DNA from: Bipolaris cookei
Taxonomy: Eukaryota > Ascomycota > Dothideomycetes > Pleosporales > Pleosporaceae
Direction of reading: 5' to 3'
Assembly (NCBI GenBank): GCA_002286855.1
Contig: NRSV01000019.1
Location: forward strand, 3,389 to 67,388
Length of the DNA stretch: 64,000 bases
Every line of letters starts with the position of its first letter. The first letter of the stretch is position 1. Both the position numbers and the translations under genes were made by a program. Under the pieces are notes generated by a model that was not told where the DNA came from, did not search any database, and saw only the letters and a list, made by a program, of their open reading frames with translations. This document shows, one piece after another, positions 9,771 to 20,473 of this stretch.

Positions 9771-10261
9771 CGTTTATGATTTTCTGACGGCTCAGTACAC
9801 GAGCATTTCAATGATCTTTTGTGTGATCAAAGTTCACATTATGTTACTCCAATCCATGGGCCAGAAGGACTCCTTCAACGCCAGTAGAACCACAGTAGCC
9901 CCAGAATGCAAAACACCGGCTATTCTGCAAATCATACGTAAGTGTTTTTGATAACTGCTATGAAGTTACATAATACTATTTGTTTTACATAGTCGCTGAC
10001 TAAGATAGCATGATGTGCCGAGTGTTGACAACCCTTCCGCCGAACACAGAACCGATGGCTACTGACCACGTTGAATCCATATACAATTAGAAGGAGAAAT
10101 TTATTATAAAAAATAGAAACAATACAGAGAGCAGAGCAAAGGAATTCTCACACAAGTCCATGATCGGCGACGACAATTACGGCATGCCCTTAGCGGATAT
10201 CATGGCGCAGTCCGGATTCGAAACAAAGTATATCCTGCGATGCGATTATCGCGAAGATTAA

Positions 10262-10747
10262 AAGAACTCTCGCTTCTATATCCTGGAAATTGCTTACAGC
10301 CGTGAATCAATTCCTACGTGCATTGGTTGTTACGCTAGCAAACACGCCTGCACGTTTCATGGCATCGCAAATACTCCAGACCTTGTGGATACGATACGTA
10401 ACTTTGATTCGTTTAGGCGTCATGTGCCTTGCAACCAGTATTTCGCCAATGGACAGGTGTGCGATAATCGAGCTGATTCTTGTGAGAGATGCGAGACTGA
10501 TGGCAAAGAGTATATACGAGAAGCTTGTAAGAATGGAAGCGAGCTCGGAGATGAATCAAATTGCTACAAGGATTGTGACTTTGCCTATGACGACGGTGGG
10601 TACACGAATGTATCCAGAGTGCCCAGACCCAGAGGATATAATGCATGCCTGCGTTTACAACAAGAGGCACAAAAGGGCAAATTTGTATCTTCAAGGGCGC
10701 AAAATCAGGCTGGAAAAGGAGAGCACTGGAGCGATCGTAAATACTAG
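10262..10747 (+). pseudogene. cysteine-rich coding fragment, unrecognised
   Basis: The frame is open for about 160 codons after a TAA at 10259-10261, with no ATG until Met-42 of the open stretch. It is rich in cysteines in short pairs: CIGCYASKHAC, VPCNQYF, VCDNRADSCERCETDG, EACKNG, NCYKDCDF. This spacing looks like a metal-binding or disulphide domain rather than chance. The first exon or 5' part is not visible. Another frame of the same stretch (10290-10793) is also open but has no protein-like features, so I prefer this one. Function unknown. Confidence 0.35.
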
Positions 10748-11248
10748 ATTGATTGAAAGAGGTGGTATTCAAAGAAGTGAGTTAGCTATATGACAGCAAA
10801 CATTCGTAACAGAAAGGATAAACTTTGAAAACATTAAGCCATTCTTGTTTCCCTGACTTCAGTGATGGTGTCTCGGTTACGTCTTGGTATGATCAGCTAG
10901 GTACTTTGAAGCCTAGTACTTATTAGAAGGCCCATTTCGCTAACGAACATCAACATGAACCTAATGCCTCTTTAGATTTGCTGCACGAGTTCTAAGTAAT
11001 TACAATGACGCCTTTAGTAGCTGAATTTTGATATCAATATACTGCTTTTCTTTACGAATCCGCCTGCCCAAGCGCTGGACATATGCAAGCTAGAATTGCT
11101 CACCAACACAGCAAAAGCCTTGCTCTCAAAACGACAATAAAAAGAGTCGATTAGCGATGCGTTGATACTCTACACTTGATACTAAGCACACGGCATCTAA
11201 ATTTGAATTATATTAATTATTAGTCAGCGTAACTTCAACAAATTAGCT

Positions 11249-11321
11249 GGCCGAGTGGTGTAGTGGTTATCACGTCACTTTTACACAGTGAAGGCCCAGG
11301 GTTCGATCCCCTGCTTGGTCA
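11249..11321 (+). tRNA. tRNA-Val (anticodon TAC)
   Basis: A 73-base cloverleaf. The acceptor GGCCGAG pairs with CTTGGTC (two G-T wobbles). The D arm contains GTAGTGGTTATCAC. The anticodon stem TCACT/AGTGA encloses the loop TTTACAC with anticodon TAC. The T arm is CAGGG TTCGATC CCCTG. A and B boxes match Pol III promoter elements. No intron. It lies isolated in the repeat island. Confidence 0.95.
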
Positions 11322-11322
11322 C

Positions 11323-11330
11323 TTTTTTTT
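11323..11330 (+). terminator. Pol III terminator of tRNA-Val
   Basis: Run of eight T residues starting two bases after the tRNA 3' end. Confidence 0.85.
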
Positions 11331-11730
11331 ATTTTTGCAAAATTTTATTGTAAAAGAATTACAAATGTCTCAGTGGAATTAGCATAGTAGAGGTTGTTGT
11401 ATTGTTGGCGCAATCATTTTTGCATATGATAATATGCAGGCAACTCAAACGCACCTGTATTGCGTAGAACATCGGCTTAGATGTCGCGTACTTTCAAAAT
11501 TTTGGCTAGCACACACAAGACTCACCAAACATGGGTGCATACAGTAGCGCATTCACTTACAGGTGCAAAATGCAGCATGCTCTCCTTTTTAGCTACTCTC
11601 CAATGTTCTGATTTCCGTTTGATTCTTTCTTGAGACCAGCCCTGCCCATCACAAAGCTGTTTTTTACTCGCTCCAATGAGTCAATCTATATTGACTAGGA
11701 AAAAACAGGCAATCAAAAGCTCAAAGTAGC

Positions 11731-12000
11731 ATGCAACATACTAGGACTGGTTTGATTGACATACAAGTATCAATCCTGGAAGGGAAAGCCTTCTCTTACA
11801 TGAAGATAAACCACGCCTTGTTGCAGAGAAATCTCTGGTGGATATGTTCACAGCTAGCCATGGGATACAATGGGACGACGTGGTTGAAAGGTTTCGAGAT
11901 GTGGAATCTCCCATGTCGCTGTTTGATGGACATGAAGCACTGCGCCAGCGAACTTATATCGGGGCCACTGTCATCAGGGTGATACCGGCTATCGCGCGTT
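11731..12000 (+). pseudogene. short coding relic, unrecognised
   Basis: A plus-strand frame entered near 11,780 reads protein-like (SLVDMFTASHGIQWDDVVER, then FRDVESPMSLFDGHEALRQR) but has no start and runs into unrelated sequence after about 12,000. It converges with the minus-strand relic that follows. No family recognised. Confidence 0.3.
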
Positions 12001-12018
12001 TCTCTTCGGCGAGAAAAT

Positions 12019-12640
12019 CTAGTCGTTGTTGCACAGCTTGTCCGCCTTCTTCAACAGCAGCTTGTCCATCGTCTCCAGCCTCAAAATATGCGTCTCGCTC
12101 AATTCGATCACATTTTTGGTTTTCCGCGTGTTGTGTTTCTTTATCGAGGCTTTTCTGTCGCTGATGATAGGGCTTAGAACCTTATCCTGCAAGGCTACTG
12201 CGACGGTCACGAAAGCGTAATGCTTATCATCAATCTCGCATGTGGCTCTTGCTATCATTCGGTCTTCTAGAAACAGTTGGTCAAAATGAGCTACCATGTT
12301 CATGTTGCAAAAAAAAGATGCATGCATTGCTACTCGCTAGTCAAGCAATCTTGCTTAGCTACCACCTTGTAGACTTTGTTCGCCGCTGCGAACATTCTAT
12401 CCGTCATTGGCCGCAAGGCCTGGATATATATTGGCCAACATTGTCGAAGACGATATCGACTTGGGAGAAAGTAGGGTGGGACTTGGTTGCAGCAGCTGCT
12501 CCATGCAAATAAGCTTCACCTTGTGTTTACTGTATTCAGCTGATGACCACAGTAGCTTCCGTGCGTTGTCTAACCATGTTCGTCGATCTTCGATGCTCGG
12601 GACCAGCCCTGGAATTATGTCCTGAAACTATATATCTTGC
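12019..12640 (-). pseudogene. frame-broken minus-strand relic, unrecognised
   Basis: From 12,625 downwards the minus strand reads IIPGLVPSIEDRRTWLDNAR and KLICMEQLLQPSPTLLSPKS, meets a stop and a frame change around 12,330-12,410, then continues as MVAHFDQLFLEDRMIARATC to a Lys-rich C-terminus ending at 12019. The composition suggests a helical, soluble protein. At least one frameshift is needed to join the parts. I recognise no family. Confidence 0.35.
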
Positions 12641-13129
12641 GTTAGTTGCAGACTTGCTATCAGTCAATTGCATCGACAGACTGAAAACCTAAATGGGAAA
12701 TCCCGGGTGGAAACTAGCCTTACCCATCTTATATTACATCAGACGAGCTTAACGAAGAGAGAAAAGGCAGATCCGACTCTAGAGTGACTAGTGGATCTGG
12801 AGGAATGACAACGGCAAGATTGGTGGGGCGCAGATTGAACACAACAATTTACTAGACTGTTACGTTCTACAGGCGTGGGCGTTTGCCATCATAAAGGTGC
12901 CGGATTAGTTCTAGATGACAGCACAGCCCGGGGTATTACAATACGAAAAGAGAACACAATAATTAGATAGCATTCATCGTAAAAAGGGAACATCAAAAGC
13001 CGCATCCATGAACAATCAGGCATGCCATCACCCATGACCATCACGGTCGAATGACGACGTTAACTCCGACCAACCTCAGGCCTACCACGCCCAATCTCAC
13101 CCACTCCACCCTCACCAACACCACCGGCC
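12641..13129. other. edge of repeat island and promoter region of the next gene
   Basis: No coding relic is seen. The sequence becomes more GC-rich and CA/CC-rich toward 13,130. A small palindromic stretch, AGATCC...CTCTAGAG...GGATCT, lies near 12,770-12,795. Confidence 0.4.
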
Positions 13130-13843
13130 ATGTCGCAAATTCTCTTTTCCAGGATGCCTGCGCTGCGGACTGTAGCGCAGCGTTCCATCCCCGCCCAATT
13201 CCGTGCCTCATACCATAGACAGGCGCCTCCGAAAATGGCATCGGGCGCAGCGCCCATCCGCACGCTACTACGTCAGACGACACTGCGTGCAAGCGCCATA
13301 GCAGCACAGCGCACATCGTACCCTGCGTCGCAGCAATTTTCAGTGCAGACATATACACAGCAGCGGTCGCGCTCGCCGTCGCCGCCCCCGCCGTACCAGG
13401 CGCGCAACACGTCGATACTTGCGGCGCCGGGCCAGTGGACGCGGTTCAACTCGCCGTACAATACGGTTTCTTCTGTGCGCACGTTCACATCCACAGCACG
13501 TGCTAAGCTCGCTGCGTCGACGGCGGAAGCCCTGTCGTCGCTGTCGCCAGAGTCACAGCAAGCGGTTGAGGCAGCGATCGAGGAGATACAGGAGTTGTAT
13601 GGGACGGCGAGGGACGAGTTCGAGATTGCGTCGGAGGAGAGCGAGAAGAATACTACGTATGCGCCTGATGATCGGGCTGCGGCACGGGAAGAGCTAGATC
13701 GGTTGTTAGAGTTTTACAAAGGCGTCTTGGAAGGGGAGGATCAGGCGGTTGCGGATGAGGTGAAGAGGAGGGTGGGACAGCGGATTCGGGAGTTGGAGCA
13801 CGCAGTTTTAGCCATGGAAGAGGCGGCTTTGCACAGCGACTAG
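13130..13843 (+). CDS. predicted mitochondrial coiled-coil protein of unknown function
   Basis: A single-exon gene of 237 residues. The first 60-70 residues are Arg/Ser/Ala-rich with almost no acidic residues (MPALRTVAQRSIPAQFRAS), as expected of a mitochondrial presequence. A Pro/Ser linker (RSRSPSPPPPYQ) follows. From about residue 130 to the end the protein is acidic and helical (SPESQQAVEAAIEEIQELYG ... ELEHAVLAMEEAALHSD), probably a coiled coil. I recognise no named family. The start at 13130 is the first ATG of the frame; Met-9 would also give a presequence. It converges with the AAA ATPase gene, with 115 bp between stops. Confidence 0.75.
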   Translation: MSQILFSRMPALRTVAQRSIPAQFRASYHRQAPPKMASGAAPIRTLLRQTTLRASAIAAQRTSYPASQQFSVQTYTQQRSRSPSPPPPYQARNTSILAAPGQWTRFNSPYNTVSSVRTFTSTARAKLAASTAEALSSLSPESQQAVEAAIEEIQELYGTARDEFEIASEESEKNTTYAPDDRAAAREELDRLLEFYKGVLEGEDQAVADEVKRRVGQRIRELEHAVLAMEEAALHSD

Positions 13844-13958
13844 GTCGCACATGAGGATGGCACCACTTCCAAATTGTCATAATTCCGGTATCTACGTTGT
13901 TGCGCCTCTCAGAATGGTGCAAATTGTACAAAGCGCAAATATTTTAATCATCAAAACC

Positions 13959-15605
13959 TTACTCAAAGCGTGCATGCCTGGAAAAATGCTCAAACTCAGG
14001 CAATGGATGACGGGGGCGCCTGTCTTGCCCGCCATGCAGTATAGCGTCAAGCTCGTCTCTGAACTTGGTTGACTGCGGTGGCTGTGGTGGGTAAGAGTCT
14101 TTTGGCCGACTGGGTAATTCCAGGCTGCTCTTTTCCCTATCCTCTTGCATCTCGTCCCTGAGAATCTTGACTTGCTTTTTGATCTCAACCCACAACTCTA
14201 ACTTATCCAGCTCTGAGCCAGATGCAGATGCAATGTCATTCAAGGCACCAGCATGCGCTCTTCGTCCAAAGTTGGCGTGAAGAGTGCCATCACCTAGTTT
14301 CATTGGATCTTGGGGACCCGACCACCTCTCTGCTTCACGGTCTGCTTCAGCAACACTCTTACCTCCACGAGCGGCGATTGCCAGAAGTGCTGCAACAAAG
14401 GCCTCTTGCATGTAAGCGAAAGAAAAATTTGGTGTTATGTCTGCAATCTTGCCGCATAGCTCGTCAGGAAATTCAAGATTCTTGTTATCCTTGAGTTTGT
14501 TTTGCCAGAACTTGACATACTGAACACGCTGATCGTAGTCGGGATTTGAGAAGTAGTACTTGCGGTCGAAGCGACTCGGCCTTTTCGAGATGCCTGGGTC
14601 TAATCTGTCGAGGTGGTTGGTAGAGCCAACCATAAGGATGCCGTCATTAGACTTGAGACCGTCTACTTCGTTGAGGAAGTAGGACCGGACACTGTCTTTG
14701 ACAATCGAGTCAAGGTCCTCGAAAACAAGGTAGCAGGGGGCTTCCTGACGGGCTTTGGCAAAGATGGCCTGCAAAGAGTATTCAGGACCAGCGAAAGAGC
14801 TCAGCGAGCGGACATAAAGGGTAGGCACAGCCATCCTAGAGTCGCTATTGGTTCCGCGTTGATAAAGACTGTGCATCATGGCCTTGATGCTAATGGTCTT
14901 ACCGTTGCCTGGCGGGCCGTAGTAGATGACGCCACGCTTCCACGGTACCTTGAGGTCCTGGTAGGTTTGGCGACCATCGAAGAAGTTCTCCACGTCGGCG
15001 ATCAGTGCCTTCTTCATATCCTCGTCTAAGATGACGTTTTCCCAACTGCTTTTCTGCACAGAGTTGTACAGCTCGGCGCTCTTCTCCCAGTAACCGCCGT
15101 CAAAGACCCAGACCTCGTTGTGCAGTTCAGAGCCCCACGTGGTCGCGTCCTTGATCAACTCGTCCACCTTGTGCTCCGCATTGGACAGGATGTAGTACAT
15201 GACAGGAGCTGGGTATGCTCCCAAGCCGTCGCGGCCTTCAGCGAGGTACACTATGGCCTCCTGGTCCTTCCATTTGTACATGTATTTGCCAAAGATGACG
15301 CGCTCGATCATGCGACCCGGGTATGGATCGAGTCTCCTCGCGGGCGGGACATAGGTGCGTTGCTTGACACCAGGGCCGTATACGGGATCTTTGACGACAT
15401 CATCGAGGGGGGTGGCGGTTGCAAAGCCGGCCGAGGCGTATGCGAGCAGGTTGAGCTTGCCCTGGGGCGCGACGACGAGGTCGAGTTCGGGGTACTGGGA
15501 GCGGATAGCTTCGATGAGCACAACATCAGTGTTGACGCGCTTGGCCGACGAGTGGTCAAAGTATGAGAGGCTCGCCATGTCCTCGTGGGCTGCCTTTCCT
15601 GCCAT
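13959..15605 (-). CDS. BCS1-like AAA ATPase
   Basis: A 548-residue single-exon protein. The AAA module shows Walker A GPPGNGKT (residues 230-237), Walker B CYLVFEDLD (291-299), sensor-1 GSTN (327-330) and a following LDPGISKRPSRFDRKYYF with candidate arginine fingers. The second half after the AAA core is helical. The first 200 residues match the style of BCS1_N-type regions of fungal BCS1-like proteins. Unlike true Bcs1, which inserts the Rieske protein into complex III, I see no N-terminal transmembrane helix, so the location and substrate are open. Family proteins are hexameric chaperone-like ATPases. The C-terminus ends in a Pro/Ser/Arg-rich tail. Confidence 0.88.
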   Translation of the reverse strand: MAGKAAHEDMASLSYFDHSSAKRVNTDVVLIEAIRSQYPELDLVVAPQGKLNLLAYASAGFATATPLDDVVKDPVYGPGVKQRTYVPPARRLDPYPGRMIERVIFGKYMYKWKDQEAIVYLAEGRDGLGAYPAPVMYYILSNAEHKVDELIKDATTWGSELHNEVWVFDGGYWEKSAELYNSVQKSSWENVILDEDMKKALIADVENFFDGRQTYQDLKVPWKRGVIYYGPPGNGKTISIKAMMHSLYQRGTNSDSRMAVPTLYVRSLSSFAGPEYSLQAIFAKARQEAPCYLVFEDLDSIVKDSVRSYFLNEVDGLKSNDGILMVGSTNHLDRLDPGISKRPSRFDRKYYFSNPDYDQRVQYVKFWQNKLKDNKNLEFPDELCGKIADITPNFSFAYMQEAFVAALLAIAARGGKSVAEADREAERWSGPQDPMKLGDGTLHANFGRRAHAGALNDIASASGSELDKLELWVEIKKQVKILRDEMQEDREKSSLELPSRPKDSYPPQPPQSTKFRDELDAILHGGQDRRPRHPLPEFEHFSRHARFE

Positions 15606-16439
15606 GATGAATTTGGATAATACTCTCGTGCTGGGTGGCAGACAGTGCTGTGAAGGTATTGGGGAGCGCTACCTTCACTGACGGCTGCCTAGTATGAAGC
15701 TTCCAAGCTTAGGCCGACAGAGCTGAGCTCCAGGCAGCTTGTTGGGGGCTTCCCCGCCCCCCGGCCCCGATCGACGCTCTCATTACGTAGCACGTGTCCC
15801 TAAACCCAAATTCGCCTCAACACCATGACACTCATCGTTATTTTTGGATATTCGCTCCATCGCACTGCTCAATACTGTTCGGCCGACTCCATATGCACTC
15901 ATAGCCGTTGTTTATGACTGCTCGTGCCTGCCCATGTCCATGCAAGCTTGCCGTGCAAGCGGCATGTGCCAAGCTTGTACCAAGCCGGCACCGAATGACA
16001 AGGAACGCCACTTTCTGCCCTGGTCTGTCTTATCGCGACGTCGTTGAACTTCTCTAGTTTTTTTAGGTGGTAGCTAGAGCTGTGCGTCATAAGTCCTTAT
16101 GCGCTTGCCCAAGCTGGATGTTATCTTGGTAATCAGCTCTTACGACGATATTTGGCCATGTTGGATGCTTCGCCTGGAATGGTCCGTGTGATGAATCAGC
16201 TCAAGACATCCTCTCGCGGCAGTAATATAAGCAGCGAACAACAATGACTCACACAGGTCGCCTAACATCTAGAAGGAATCAAGACCGGTCAGCCTTGGGA
16301 ATGTGAAGACAGGTATCAACGGTTCCCCAGAGGTTGTGTGAACTATTTTACGGATCACTGGAAGTCGCTTTGGCGCCCTATGGCTGGCGACGGCTCCTCT
16401 CCGCTTTCTAAACATCCCAACCTCTGGCTCGCTCTTGCG
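15606..16439. other. intergenic, promoter of the AAA ATPase gene
   Basis: Contains AAGCTT-rich stretches near 15,700 and 15,930-15,980. No convincing gene. Confidence 0.4.
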
Positions 16440-17103
16440 CAGGGACGAAGTGGAGCCCCCCCAGATCTTACCTCTCCGCAGTTCAGGTGGGCCCAACTTC
16501 CGAGTTTTCCAAGGGTTCTCCAAGGAGCTCAGCATACTGGTCGATTGCAGCAGATTCGACATCTCGGAGTTTTCTCAACCAAATCCTCCTTATTCTATCA
16601 TGTGCCCTACATCCAGCTCTATCAACAAGATGCATTTGTTGTAGAGCAGCCTATTGAATGTGTTGCCTGCTAGAAAAGGGCATTGTACCCTGTCCCACAC
16701 AGGCACCGCAAGACGCCTCAGTTGTTGGGCTGTGGTCAGGGCATATGAGCATGCGACGCAGCAATACCACAGCATCCCCAGAAAATGGCCTGCACTCGGT
16801 ATTAGCCTAAATTGCTAATACAAATGTGGGGCAATCTCACCGAGTCCCATGTAAAGCCAGCAAACCCCGTATGCAAATCCATTGCGCAAGGAACGGAGAC
16901 GGCACGGCCGCATGCAGGTCAAAGGAAACAGCTTGACACTTCTCCCCGTTCGTCCGGAGATTGCAGCAGCCAATATGCGTCTCAACCGTTTGTTCTAGTA
17001 TGTAGAGTATGACTAGGATTGCTCCACTTGCGGCCCACAAGAACAGCAAGACTATGACTTGAGACACAGCGCTAGCGTTCCCCATTCCGCGAAACATCGG
17101 CAA
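16440..17103 (-). pseudogene. possible membrane-protein gene, probably broken
   Basis: Minus-strand segments look coding. 17103-16900 gives a strong transmembrane helix (VIVLLFLWAASGAILVILYI). A well-formed 51-nt intron (16840-16790: GTGAGA donor, GCTAAT branch, CAG acceptor) joins ...NGFAYGVCWLYMGL to GHFLGMLWYCCVACSYALTT in one frame. A further GTAAGATCT donor-like site lies near 16,466. The frame of the first helix does not match the frame needed at the intron, so either another intron or a frameshift lies near 16,880-16,950. I cannot name a family. It may be a decaying paralogue. Confidence 0.3.
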
Positions 17104-18400
17104 AATTACTGCTCGTCATTTCAGCTGACCATAAGCTACAAATCCCAACCCTTCTGCGATGAGACACGAATATTGTGTGAATTGCTGTTGCGATGCGGTC
17201 ACTGGCCGGCCAAGGTTGTGTTGTATCATTATATTAGAATATGCCGGTCGTGCCGCCGAGACTCTTGGACAAAGCTTAGCCGCCAGGCCTCACACACAAT
17301 GCCGTCAGCCCGTCCCCTCCGCGGCCATTGAAACTCATTCAACCACGAGAATGGTGAGATTACTCAACTAGTGGATTGCTTATGCAGTGGAAGGAGTATT
17401 GCCCTCTGCGTTCAAGATGAGAGAAGCGGAGAGGAAGTTGCGCAACAACAAAGGGTCGCTTTCACACCCATTATGATCCGTCAGATCCAGCTTCCTCGGT
17501 AGCCGAGCGTGGAAAGAACGGCTGTCCACTTTTATACCCATCATCGAGCCGACTTTGCGTCCAACTCGGCAGAGTAGAATAAATCGAGCGTTTGCGTTGG
17601 TGCACGAGCTCCACCCCTAGGCATTTTTTGCAGGGTCCCTCTTCAAGGGTGAACCTGCAGACCGCCAGGACGCAAATCACCAAGCAGTCCGTGTGCTATA
17701 CGATGAATTTGAAAACTGCATCTCCCTCTCAACGGTCGCGTTCAAAAGGGGAAAAGAAGAAGAAAAGAAAAAGATGCACAAAGTGTGTTGACATTGTCTT
17801 GTCATAGGTCAGTATGATGTAATGCTTGGGACTTGGACGGGCGACACGGCAATCGGGAATTGGCGTTGCAATGCATTTCAGCGCGTCATGACAAGCTTCA
17901 AGACCGCTCATCTACACGCGACAGAGGACAGCTTAGGTCAGTTGGCTCAGTGGACGCACCAATCACCGTCTTGATTTTTTTGGCGACCATCCATCCTTGG
18001 GTAAGGAAACTTTTGGTGCCGATCCCACGGCGCAGGTGGCTTCGACTCAACCTGTCTGTCGTTCGTCGGCCCACCGTGCGCTCGGTGGGTTGACCATCAG
18101 TGGAGACATACGCTGTCCTTTTACCCGGTCTGGAGAGGCGTCTATGGGGAACTCCCATGAGTGGCCCACTTGAGCACTTGTTTGGGGTCTTACTATCTAC
18201 CCTTAGTCGCGGGGCCAGTCGCCCGTATAGGAGGACGGCTCATGGCGCTCATCCTTGTGGTGCATGCTCGTTGGCCTAAACATATATATTACTCTCCGCT
18301 CCCCCCCCATCCCCATCCCCAGACTTTCTTTCTCTCAGCCTTGGCCGTTAGTCGGATCAGTTAGCGAGTCAACCCTTCTATCAGACATTACTCAGCAATC
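17104..18400. other. intergenic, promoter of the acetate permease gene
   Basis: No supported gene. A C-rich tract near 18,300-18,325 and a pyrimidine-rich stretch lie just upstream of the permease start, as is common in fungal promoters. Confidence 0.4.
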
Positions 18401-19462
18401 ATGGCGACAGCTCGTGAGCATAACGACGTCGAGGTAGGTTCTCGCGTCAGTTGCTAAATACGCTGCATGTGTCTAACTATCCTGTTACAGCGCGGCGCGA
18501 GTTTCGAGAAGAACTCAAACGGCACCAGTGCGGTCGACCACGCTGGAGCAAGGCCCAAGCAGCGGACGCCATATGACTATGGCGGCAACCCTCTCGCCCA
18601 CGTTGCTACCAACGACCCAGACCTTCGCCTTGCCGCTTTTGGTGGTGAATTCCAGCCTGGTCTCTACCGTCCACCGAACCGGAAGTTTGCCAACCCAGCT
18701 CCCCTGGGTCTCTCGGCTTTTGCCCTCACCACCTTTGTTCTATCCTTGATCAATGTCAAGACGCGCAGCATTGGTCACCCAAATATTGTCGTAGCGCTTG
18801 CGTACGGCTACGGTGGTCTTGTTCAGCTTCTGGCTGGCATGTGGTATGTGTTTTGAAGTAAACTAGAAACATGTTCCCTGTCTAACACGCAAACTAGGGA
18901 AATGGCCGTTGGTAACACATTCGGTGCTACAGCATTATCATCCTACGGAGGTTTCTGGATCGCCTTTGGCATCGTTCTCACGCCTGGTGTCTTTGAAATC
19001 GAGGAGATTCTTGTCAAGAGCGGAGATTTCTACAACTCATTTGGCCTCTTCCTGATGGGCTGGTTCATCTTTACCTTCCTCCTTTTCCTTTGCACCCTGC
19101 GATCCACCGTCGCTTTCTGCTTCCTCTTCTTCACTCTCGACATGGCATTTATGCTCCTCGGCATTGGATACCTCCAGGCCGATACTAATGGCCCGCAAGA
19201 GTCGTGCATTGTTGCTGGTGGAGCGTTTGGCCTCATGGCCGCTTTTGCCGCTTGGTATAATGCGCTTGCTGGTATTGCGGATAGTTCTAACAGGTATGTC
19301 TTTTTTTTCCGTTTAGTATTTAAGAGATAATATGCTGACTGTCTTCCCAACAGTTTCTTCGTTATCCCCGTTGCCCACTTCCCTTGGTCAGAGAAGGGTC
19401 GTGAGCGTCGTCACAAGGTCGACAACTCTACCGCTCGCGCTGATGCCGACCACGTCGCTTAA
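18401..19462 (+). CDS. acetate permease, GPR1/FUN34/YaaH family
   Basis: Four exons: 18401-18433, 18491-18843, 18898-19293 and 19354-19462, giving 296 residues. All three introns (54-60 nt) have GTAGGT/GTATGT donors and CAG/TAG acceptors and restore frame. The family imports acetate and related monocarboxylates at the plasma membrane. Diagnostic features are the NPAPLGLSAFALTTF motif at residues 79-93, followed by six membrane helices, including GNTFGATALSSYGGFW and LLFLCTLRSTVAFCFLFFTL. The hydrophilic N-terminus (about 75 residues) is typical of fungal AcpA/Ady2 members. The short C-terminus (RERRHKVDNSTARADADHVA) is cytosolic. Confidence 0.93.
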
Positions 19463-20161
19463 GAATATGCGAACAATCGCATGTATGAGTTTCTGTTTGT
19501 CACCACATATCAGCGCATTGTTGTACGAGTTGATGGATGGGAAGGAAAGAAGATATCTATCATGAAAATCGGCATTCCATTACGAATCACATTGGGGCTG
19601 TTGCATCGGGAAATGCAAGCCACCGTAAATCATGGTGGATTATTTACTCTACGTTTTTTAATACTAATTTCGAATACCCAATATCTACCTAACTACTTCT
19701 CTAAAAATTGAAAATGAAATATCAATCAATTCATCTGTATACTCTATCGTGAGCACACCACATATCACTCCACACATCCCAACGTCACCCGATTCCCACG
19801 CCACGCTACGCCTACCACACCACACCACACAACACAACACAGCACAGCACAACACAGACATGCGATCCACTCACCTCCCTTAACCCCCCCCCCTTTCTGA
19901 CGTGCGCCACGCTTCCTTCCCGTCTTAGCCCCAAGCCCCTTCGTTTTCCTTTCTCCCCGCATTTCCCCAGACCACTTTTCTAGTGCACAAAGCTATTCTA
20001 ATCATTTGGTACTACGTAGGTGTGGTCAAGGGTCTGGGCTGAAGTCAGAGGCGTCGGGTTGTACGCTAGTGTGGATAATGCGAATGAGTGATGATGGCAA
20101 TGGGACCGGGGATAAGATGTCGAAAAATGCAGGTGGATGGGATGTACACAGAAAGGCAAAA

Positions 20162-20211
<50 letters not shown>

Positions 20212-20473
20212 CATACGCATGATGGAATGGTGGGTAAAAGGCATGCTGTCTGATTCATATTTAGCGATGTCGTATTTCAATGTCCATCACGCATTGGACT
20301 GCAATGACGCTATCTTACGCAATACAATTTCCAAGCAACATATATTAAAATTGTTCGTGTTACAGGATGTGATTGGCCATGTCCGCTTCTTCTTCTTCTT
20401 CTTGTGAAAATGCTACATCGTCATCATCATCTATCTATACACTATCACTCTACTTTTGTACAGTGCCGTTCTC
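19463..20473. other. intergenic between convergent genes
   Basis: 3' flanks of the permease and acyl-CoA synthetase genes. It holds a CACA/CACAA-rich stretch near 19,820-19,860, the GA microsatellite listed separately, and CTT/CAT short repeats near 20,385-20,430. No gene. Confidence 0.6.
20164..20204. repeat. (AG)n microsatellite
   Basis: About 20 uninterrupted AG units, followed by AAAGAGAG. Confidence 0.97.

Noticed and set aside
13041..13494. Minus-strand frames over the coiled-coil gene
   Set aside because: Shadows of the plus-strand gene at 13130, which has a presequence-like start and coherent helical C-terminus.
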